Source: Rhizobium sp. Q54
Lineage (GTDB): Bacteria; Pseudomonadota; Alphaproteobacteria; SMXS01
NCBI GenBank assembly: GCA_945872035.1
Contig: CAMBYA010000051.1
Coordinates: 1 to 10,777, forward strand
Direction: 5' to 3'
DNA: 10,777 nucleotides
The first letter of the stretch is position 1, and every line of letters starts with the position of its first letter. Below, in pieces: positions 5,649-10,777 of the stretch. A program made the position numbers and the translations under genes. Under the pieces are notes generated by a model. That model made no database searches. It was given only the letters and a program-made list of their open reading frames with translations, and was not told where the DNA came from.

Positions 5649-7259
5649 ATGGGTGCCGCATTTTTCTACGTGATCATGGGTCTGGCGGCGACGTTCGCGG
5701 TGATCGTCGCCTCGCTCACCCACGATCCCAACTTTGCGATCCATGCCTGGATCGTCGTGCTCGCGGCCTTGGTGGCGATCGTCGCCGGCCTCAACACCTT
5801 CGATCCCGAAGGCAAGCCGAAGCCGGTCAAGGGAAAATACCTGGACGGCGTGGTCCAGGCTGGCGTGATCGCAACGATGTTCTGGGGTCTTGCCGGCTTC
5901 CTGGTGGGCGTGGTGATCGCTCTGCAGCTGACGTTCCCGGCATTGAACCTGGATACGGCGTACACCAATTTTGGCCGACTGCGGCCGTTGCACACCTCGG
6001 CGGTGGTCTTCGCCTTCGGCGGCAACGCGCTGATCGCCACCAGCTTCTATGTGGTGCAGCGGACCACCGGCGCCCGGCTGGCGCTGGGCAACACCGCCTG
6101 GTTCGTGTTCTGGGGCTATCAGCTGTTCATCGTGCTGGCGGCCACCGGCTATCTGCTGGGCATCACCCAGAGCAAGGAATACGCCGAGCCCGAATGGTAT
6201 GTCGACCTTTGGCTGACGGTCGTCTGGGTGGCGTACCTGGCGGTATTCCTGGGCACGCTGTTCCGGCGCAAGGAACCGCACATCTATGTCGCCAACTGGT
6301 TCTACCTGTCGTTCATCGTCACCATCGCGATGCTGCATGTGGTCAACAACCTGTCCATGCCGGTCTCGCTGCTGGGCGCCAAGAGCTATTCGCTGTTCTC
6401 GGGTGTCCAGGACGCGCTGACCCAGTGGTGGTACGGCCACAACGCGGTCGGCTTCTTCCTGACGGCGGGCTTCCTGGGGATGATGTACTACTTCGTACCC
6501 AAGCAGGCCGGCCGCCCGATCTACTCCTACCGGCTGTCGATCATCCATTTCTGGGCGCTGATCTTCCTCTACATCTGGGCGGGGCCGCATCACCTGCACT
6601 ACACCGCGCTGCCCGACTGGGCGCAGACGCTGGGCATGGTGTTCTCCATCATGCTGTGGATGCCCAGCTGGGGCGGCATGATCAACGGCCTGATGACCCT
6701 GTCGGGCGCGTGGGACAAGCTGCGTACCGATCCGGTGCTGCGCATGATGGTCATGGCCATCGCCTTCTACGGCATGAGCACCTTCGAGGGGCCGATGATG
6801 TCGATCAAGTCGGTCAACTCGCTCAGCCACTACACCGACTGGACCATCGGCCACGTGCATTCGGGCGCGCTCGGATGGGTCGGCATGATCAGCTTCGGCG
6901 CGGTCTATTTCCTGGCGCCGAAACTGTGGGACCGCCAGGGCCTGTACAGCGCCCGCCTGGTCAACTGGCACTTCTGGCTGGCGACCATCGGCATCGTCCT
7001 CTACGCCGCCTCCATGTGGGTCAGCGGCATCATGCAGGGCCTGATGTGGCGCGCCTACGACAGCCTCGGCTTCCTGCAATACAGCTTCGCCGAGACCGTC
7101 GCCGCCATGCACCCGTTCTACCTGATCCGGGCGTGCGGCGGCGGGCTCTACCTGCTGGGCGCCCTGGTCATGGCCTACAACATCGCCCGCACGATCATGG
7201 GGCATCAGCGGCGCGAGGTTCCCATGGGCTTCGCCGCCCCGGCCGTCCAGGGAGCGTGA
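5649..7259 (+). CDS. ccoN: Cytochrome c oxidase cbb3-type subunit I
   Basis: This is the catalytic subunit of the high-affinity cbb3 oxidase, reducing oxygen to water and pumping protons in the inner membrane. It has 536 residues and many membrane helices. All key ligands are visible: His115 (LHTSAV) and His404 for low-spin heme b, His264 (YGHNAV), His314 and His315 (GPHHLHY) for CuB, and His402 (IGHVHSG) for heme b3. Tyr308, six residues before the paired His, is the cross-linked tyrosine, and Glu380 lies in STFEGP. The chain has about 57 residues more N-terminal sequence than the shorter pseudomonad type, giving extra helices, as is common in alphaproteobacteria. ATG 5649 is chosen: AAGGA lies 9 bases upstream and the family N-terminus starts there. 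An upstream in-frame extension would overlap the barrel gene and is rejected. The ccoO start follows one base after its stop. Confidence 0.98.
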   Translation: MGAAFFYVIMGLAATFAVIVASLTHDPNFAIHAWIVVLAALVAIVAGLNTFDPEGKPKPVKGKYLDGVVQAGVIATMFWGLAGFLVGVVIALQLTFPALNLDTAYTNFGRLRPLHTSAVVFAFGGNALIATSFYVVQRTTGARLALGNTAWFVFWGYQLFIVLAATGYLLGITQSKEYAEPEWYVDLWLTVVWVAYLAVFLGTLFRRKEPHIYVANWFYLSFIVTIAMLHVVNNLSMPVSLLGAKSYSLFSGVQDALTQWWYGHNAVGFFLTAGFLGMMYYFVPKQAGRPIYSYRLSIIHFWALIFLYIWAGPHHLHYTALPDWAQTLGMVFSIMLWMPSWGGMINGLMTLSGAWDKLRTDPVLRMMVMAIAFYGMSTFEGPMMSIKSVNSLSHYTDWTIGHVHSGALGWVGMISFGAVYFLAPKLWDRQGLYSARLVNWHFWLATIGIVLYAASMWVSGIMQGLMWRAYDSLGFLQYSFAETVAAMHPFYLIRACGGGLYLLGALVMAYNIARTIMGHQRREVPMGFAAPAVQGA

Positions 7260-7260
7260 C

Positions 7261-7989
7261 ATGAAGTTCAGCCATGCCATCATCGAGAAGAACGCCACGC
7301 TGCTGCTCGTGCTGAGCTTCATCGCGGTGTCCATCGGCGGCATCGTCGAGATCGCCCCGCTGTTCTACCTCCAGAACACCATCGAGAAGGTCGAGGGCGT
7401 GCGCCCCTATACACCGCTCGAACTGGCGGGACGCGGCATCTATATCCGCGAAGGCTGCTACACCTGCCACAGCCAGATGATCCGGCCGTTCCGCGACGAG
7501 GTCGAGCGTTACGGCCACTACAGCCTGGCGGCCGAAAGCATGTACGATCATCCGTTCCAGTGGGGCTCCAAGCGCACCGGTCCGGACCTGGCCCGCGTCG
7601 GCGGCAAGTACTCCGATGAATGGCATGTGCAGCACCTGACGGCGCCGCGGTCCGTGGTGCCCGAGTCGGTGATGCCGGGCTATCCTTTCCTGGCACAAAC
7701 GCCCGTTCGCAGTGACGATATCGCCGATCACCTGCGCGCCAACATCCGGGTCGGCGTACCCTACACCGACGCCATGGTGGCCAGCGCATTGGCCGACATG
7801 AAGGCGCAGGCCAACCCCGACGACAAGAATGCCGACGCGCTGCTGGCGCGCTATCCGGGTGCGGTGATCCGCGATTTCGATGGAGATCCGGGCCAGCTCA
7901 GCGAAATGGACGCCGTGGTTGCGTACCTGCAGATGCTGGGCACGCTGGTCGATTTCAATGCCTACAACGACGAAGCCAACCGGCGATAG
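7261..7989 (+). CDS. ccoO: Cytochrome c oxidase cbb3-type subunit II (monoheme cytochrome c)
   Basis: This 242-residue subunit relays electrons from CcoP to CcoN. It has an N-terminal membrane anchor (about residues 11-33), then a periplasmic cytochrome c domain. The heme is bound by Cys66-Tyr-Thr-Cys69-His70, and Met138 in SVMPGYPFL is the probable sixth ligand. Family landmarks [36 protein letters not shown] and a C-terminal [11 protein letters not shown] are all present. Length is typical. The ATG lies one base after the ccoN stop with GGGAG inside the ccoN end, so the two are translationally coupled. Confidence 0.98.
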   Translation: MKFSHAIIEKNATLLLVLSFIAVSIGGIVEIAPLFYLQNTIEKVEGVRPYTPLELAGRGIYIREGCYTCHSQMIRPFRDEVERYGHYSLAAESMYDHPFQWGSKRTGPDLARVGGKYSDEWHVQHLTAPRSVVPESVMPGYPFLAQTPVRSDDIADHLRANIRVGVPYTDAMVASALADMKAQANPDDKNADALLARYPGAVIRDFDGDPGQLSEMDAVVAYLQMLGTLVDFNAYNDEANRR

Positions 7990-7999
7990 GAGGGAGACC

Positions 8000-8149
8000 A
8001 TGGACTATCACCAATTTCGCCATTTCGCCGATAGCTGGGGCCTCGTCTACCTGCTGGTCGTGTTCCTGGCCGCGGTCGCCTTCCTGTTCCGGCCGGGCGC
8101 CAAATCCGGCTACGACCGAGCGGCGCGCATCCCGTTCGACGAGGAGTGA
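8000..8149 (+). CDS. ccoQ: cbb3-type oxidase subunit CcoQ/FixQ
   Basis: This is a 49-residue single-helix protein that stabilises the assembled cbb3 complex, notably the CcoP association. One membrane segment spans about residues 14-30 (GLVYLLVVFLAAVAFLF) and is followed by a short charged cytoplasmic tail ending in FDEE, typical of CcoQ. The start ATG has a strong AGGAGG about 6 bases before it. An in-frame upstream extension would lie inside ccoO and is rejected. It sits between ccoO and ccoP as in the standard operon. Confidence 0.95.
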   Translation: MDYHQFRHFADSWGLVYLLVVFLAAVAFLFRPGAKSGYDRAARIPFDEE

Positions 8150-8152
8150 GCC

Positions 8153-9076
8153 GTGTCCGAACCCCAACACGATGAGATCAGCGGCGTCGAGACCACCGGG
8201 CACGAGTGGGACGGCATCAAGGAACTCAACAATCCCCTGCCGCGCTGGTGGATCTGGACGTTCTACGCCACGATCGTCTGGGCGCTGGGCTACACTGTGC
8301 TGTATCCCGCGTGGCCACTCCTCAACGGGGCGACCAAAGGCATACTGGGATATTCGAGCCGCGCCAATCTGGCCCAGTCGGTTGACCTAGCGCACCGGGC
8401 ACAGGACCAGTACACCCAGCAGATTCGCACCCAGTCGCTGGACCGCATCCATGACGATCCCGCCCTGTTCGAATTTGCCGTGGCCGGCGGCAGGTCCGCG
8501 TATGTCGTGAACTGCGTGCAGTGCCATGGCTCGGGCGCGGCCGGCGCAAAGGGCTATCCCAACCTCAATGACGATGACTGGCTCTGGGGCGGCACGCTGG
8601 AAGACATCCGCCAGACGCTGCGGCACGGCGTCCGTTACGAGGCGGACCCGCAGACCCGCAATTCGCAGATGCCCGCCTTTGGACGCGACGGGATCCTGGA
8701 CAAGACACAGATCTCCGATACGGCGGAATATGTCCTGTCCCTGTCCGGGTTGAAGCATGACGCGGGTGCAGCCGGGCGTGGCGCGAAGGTTTTCGCAGAG
8801 CAGTGTACGGTCTGCCATGGCGCCACCGGCGGCGGCGACCGCGCCCAGGGCGCGCCATCGCTGCGCGACGCGATCTGGCTGTACGGCGGCGACCGGGCGA
8901 CCATCGTCGAAACCATCACCAGCGCGCGCCGCGGCGTGATGCCCGCCTGGGGCGGCAAGCTGGACGATGCAACGATCAAGCAGTTGACCGTCTACATCCA
9001 TTCGCTGGGCGGCGGCGAGTCGTCGAAGCCGGCACCCGCCGCGACGGGCGCGGAAACGCCGGCAGCGACACCCTGA
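8153..9076 (+). CDS. ccoP: Cytochrome c oxidase cbb3-type subunit III (diheme cytochrome c)
   Basis: This 307-residue electron entry subunit takes electrons from soluble or membrane cytochrome c and passes them to CcoO. The N-terminal cytoplasmic segment has the family motif GIKELNNPLPRWW, then one membrane helix (about residues 32-55). Two cytochrome c domains follow: Cys121-Val-Gln-Cys124-His125 with Met173 (QMPAFG), and Cys218-Thr-Val-Cys221-His222 with Met263 (VMPAWGG). The last 20 or so residues are an Ala/Pro/Thr-rich tail that looks like a disordered periplasmic extension. The start is GTG with GGAG 6 bases upstream, inside the end of ccoQ, and only 3 bases separate the two genes. Confidence 0.98.
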   Translation: MSEPQHDEISGVETTGHEWDGIKELNNPLPRWWIWTFYATIVWALGYTVLYPAWPLLNGATKGILGYSSRANLAQSVDLAHRAQDQYTQQIRTQSLDRIHDDPALFEFAVAGGRSAYVVNCVQCHGSGAAGAKGYPNLNDDDWLWGGTLEDIRQTLRHGVRYEADPQTRNSQMPAFGRDGILDKTQISDTAEYVLSLSGLKHDAGAAGRGAKVFAEQCTVCHGATGGGDRAQGAPSLRDAIWLYGGDRATIVETITSARRGVMPAWGGKLDDATIKQLTVYIHSLGGGESSKPAPAATGAETPAATP

Positions 9077-9091
9077 CGGAGACGCGCCACC

Positions 9092-10585
9092 ATGTTACAG
9101 AGACCGGATATCCTGCCGCCGCCCGAGGTGGAGCGCGCCAGCGTCACACCCGTGAACAAGCGGGAGACCCGGTCGCTATACAAGGCGCGCGTCAAGATCT
9201 ACCCCAAGCGCGTCCACGGCTTCTTTCGGTCGCTGAAATGGCAGATCATGGCCGTCACCCTCGCGATCTACTACCTGACGCCGTGGATTCGATGGGACCG
9301 TGGCGCAGGCGCGCCGGACCAGGCCGTGCTGATCGACATGCCGGCCCGCCGCTTCTACTTCTTCTTCATCGAGATCTGGCCACAGGAATTCTACTATATC
9401 GCCGGCCTGCTGATCATGGCCGGTATAGGCCTGTTCCTGCTCACCTCGACCGTCGGCCGTGCCTGGTGCGGCTATGCGTGTCCACAGACCGTCTGGGTCG
9501 ACCTGTTCCTGGTGATCGAACGCTGGATCGAAGGCGACCGGGCGGCGCGCATCAAGCTCGACAGCGCGCCCTGGACCTTCGACAAGCTGCGCAAGCGCGT
9601 CTCCAAGCATACGCTCTGGGTTCTCACCGGTGTGGCGACCGGCGGCGCGTGGATCTTCTACTTCGCCGACGCGCCGACGCTCGCGGCCCGGCTCGCCCAT
9701 TTCGACGCGCCGCCGATCGCCTGGATCACCATCGCGGTCCTCACCGCCACGACCTATATGTTCGGCGGGCTGATGCGCGAGCAGGTCTGCACCTATATGT
9801 GCCCGTGGCCGCGCATTCAGGCGGCGATGCTGGACGAGGATTCGCTGGTCGTGACCTACAACGACTGGCGCGGCGAGCCCCGCGCCCGCCACCAGAAGGT
9901 GCAGCAGGAAACCGGCCAGGCCGGCGGCGACTGCGTCGACTGCAACCAGTGCGTCGTCGTCTGCCCGATGGGCATCGACATCCGCGACGGCCAGCAGCTG
10001 GAGTGCATCACCTGCGCCCTGTGCATCGACGCCTGCAATGGCGTGATGGACAAGGTCGGCAAGCCCCGCGGCCTGATCTCCTATGCGACCCTGAAGGACT
10101 ACAACGCCAGTACACGTAAAGCGCCGGTGCACACTTCGCTCCGCTCGTTCATCCGGCCGCGGACGATCATCTATGTCACCCTGTGGTCGCTCGTCGGGCT
10201 GGGCATGCTGTTCGCTCTGCTGACCCGGGACCGGCTCGACGTCAATGTGCTGCATGACCGCAACCCGCTCGCGGTTCGGCTCGCCGACGGCACCATCCGT
10301 AACGGCTACACCATCAAGATTCTCAACATGAAACCGGTCCCGCGCGACTTCACCGTGCGCACCGAAGGCATCGACGGCGCGCTGATGACCACCGCGGGCT
10401 CCGCCGCCGCAGGCGCCCCGCGTCTGCTGGTGGCGGTTCCGAGGGACGTTGTGCACGTGCTGAAGGTGTATGTCAGCGCCTCACCGCGGGCGCTCGCCGA
10501 GACCGAGACCCCGCTGCGCTTCGTCGTCGAGGAGCGCGGCGGCGGCGAGTCCGCCATATACGACGCCATGTTCGCGCGTCCGTGA
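9092..10585 (+). CDS. ccoG: Cytochrome c oxidase accessory protein CcoG (RdxA/FixG), polyferredoxin
   Basis: This 497-residue inner-membrane Fe-S protein is needed in related bacteria for cbb3 maturation, where CcoG has been linked to cupric reduction for the CuB centre. The N-terminus holds LYKARVKIYPKRVHGFFR and several membrane helices. Cys126/Cys130 (CGYACP) and Cys233/Cys237 (CTYMCP) are membrane-side cysteine pairs of the family. Two 4Fe-4S ferredoxin motifs follow: Cys281, 284, 287, 291 and Cys305, 308, 311, 315. A last helix (about TIIYVTLWSLVGLGMLFALL) and a C-terminal Ig-like periplasmic domain complete the family architecture. GGAGA lies about 9 bases before the ATG. Fifteen bases separate it from ccoP, consistent with one operon. 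Confidence 0.97.
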   Translation: MLQRPDILPPPEVERASVTPVNKRETRSLYKARVKIYPKRVHGFFRSLKWQIMAVTLAIYYLTPWIRWDRGAGAPDQAVLIDMPARRFYFFFIEIWPQEFYYIAGLLIMAGIGLFLLTSTVGRAWCGYACPQTVWVDLFLVIERWIEGDRAARIKLDSAPWTFDKLRKRVSKHTLWVLTGVATGGAWIFYFADAPTLAARLAHFDAPPIAWITIAVLTATTYMFGGLMREQVCTYMCPWPRIQAAMLDEDSLVVTYNDWRGEPRARHQKVQQETGQAGGDCVDCNQCVVVCPMGIDIRDGQQLECITCALCIDACNGVMDKVGKPRGLISYATLKDYNASTRKAPVHTSLRSFIRPRTIIYVTLWSLVGLGMLFALLTRDRLDVNVLHDRNPLAVRLADGTIRNGYTIKILNMKPVPRDFTVRTEGIDGALMTTAGSAAAGAPRLLVAVPRDVVHVLKVYVSASPRALAETETPLRFVVEERGGGESAIYDAMFARP

Positions 10586-10588
10586 CAC

Positions 10589-10595
10589 GAGGGAG
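10589..10595 (+). promoter_or_regulatory. Ribosome-binding site for ccoH, placed for an ATA start
   Basis: GAGGGAG is a strong Shine-Dalgarno sequence. Its GGGAG end is 6 bases before ATA at 10602, an ideal distance. The next in-frame ATG, at 10641, is 45 bases away and has no comparable site. This decides where the family N-terminus is meant to start. Confidence 0.7.
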
Positions 10596-10601
10596 CGATC
10601 C

Positions 10602-10777
10602 ATAAACGCCACCGTCCCAAAGCCTTTCACCGGTCGCCGCATGCTGGCGGTGATGCTGGGGTTCTTCGGCGTCGTCATCGGCGTGAACGTCGCCCTGGCG
10701 ATATTGGCAAGCACCAGCTGGACCGGTCTTGTCGTGAAGAACAGCTATGTGGCCAGCCAGCACTTCAACGAGGACCT
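10602..10777 (+). CDS. ccoH: CcoH/FixH-family cbb3 assembly protein, partial, with ATA at the expected start
   Basis: The reading frame runs off the right edge after 58 codons. Following the first codon it reads NATVPKPFTGRRMLAVMLGF, then one membrane helix (about residues 15-36) and ASTSWTGLVVKNSYVASQHF, a characteristic FixH/CcoH N-terminus. CcoH is a small membrane protein needed for stable cbb3 assembly. The codon at the expected start is ATA, not ATG, although a ribosome-binding site is perfectly spaced before it. No ATG, GTG or TTG occurs upstream in frame before the ccoG end. If ATG 10641 were used, the conserved PFTGR segment would be lost but the helix would remain. A real ATA start, a mutation or a sequencing error are all possible. 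The identity is well supported; the start is not. Confidence 0.85.
   Translation, partial: MNATVPKPFTGRRMLAVMLGFFGVVIGVNVALAILASTSWTGLVVKNSYVASQHFNED

Noticed and set aside
5622..7343. A 573-codon minus-strand frame opposite ccoN
   Set aside because: The translation is rich in Asp, Arg, His and Gln without hydrophobic core or motifs. ccoN on the other strand has every catalytic ligand.
8803..10119. A 438-codon plus-strand frame across ccoP and ccoG
   Set aside because: It is a frame-shifted shadow of two well-identified genes and is Arg-rich without domains.
1..10777. Search for CRISPR arrays, insertion sequences, tRNA or rRNA genes
   Set aside because: I saw no regularly spaced repeats, transposase motifs, terminal inverted repeats or tRNA-like cloverleaf sequences.

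Overview
The window is GC-rich, densely packed bacterial DNA that reads as an alphaproteobacterium. Three things point there: a complete microaerobic cbb3 oxidase block (ccoN-ccoO-ccoQ-ccoP followed by ccoG and ccoH), a perfect FNR/FixK-type box in front of it, and a pair of surface genes whose order resembles the hfaA-hfaB holdfast-anchor genes of stalked alphaproteobacteria. The genus cannot be fixed from the sequence alone.

Left part (1-1188, minus strand): a secreted Asn/Ser/Gly/Thr-rich low-complexity protein lies directly upstream of a CsgG/HfaB-family lipoprotein that runs off the left edge. Together they look like a curli- or holdfast-like surface module: a candidate fibre or anchor protein plus its outer-membrane export pore. 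A roughly 385-base non-coding stretch separates them from a plus-strand exported protein with a staphylococcal-nuclease fold (1574-2131) in which two of the three canonical catalytic positions are changed.

Middle (2132-4406, minus strand): three genes form a likely operon transcribed leftward: a VOC-fold metalloprotein, a carboxymuconolactone-decarboxylase-fold protein, and a D-2-hydroxyacid dehydrogenase. The last two overlap by 19 bases. The set suggests small-molecule catabolism or detoxification, but no substrate can be read from the sequence. The dehydrogenase stop abuts the nuclease-like gene's stop with no bases between.

Right part (4407-10777, plus strand): a 353-base divergent intergenic region carries a palindrome, an inverted repeat, an AT-rich island and the box TTGAT-CCCG-ATCAA. 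It is followed by a predicted outer-membrane beta-barrel protein, then ccoN, ccoO, ccoQ, ccoP, ccoG and the start of ccoH. Spacings are 1 to 16 bases, so this is almost certainly one transcript switched on at low oxygen. CcoNOQP is the terminal oxidase, CcoG is an Fe-S membrane protein needed for its copper-centre assembly, and CcoH is an assembly or stability factor.

Main points of interest: a barrel protein placed first in the FNR-controlled oxidase operon, a ccoH reading frame whose ideally placed start codon reads ATA, the curli/holdfast-like pair, the degenerate nuclease, and the unassigned three-gene catabolic operon.
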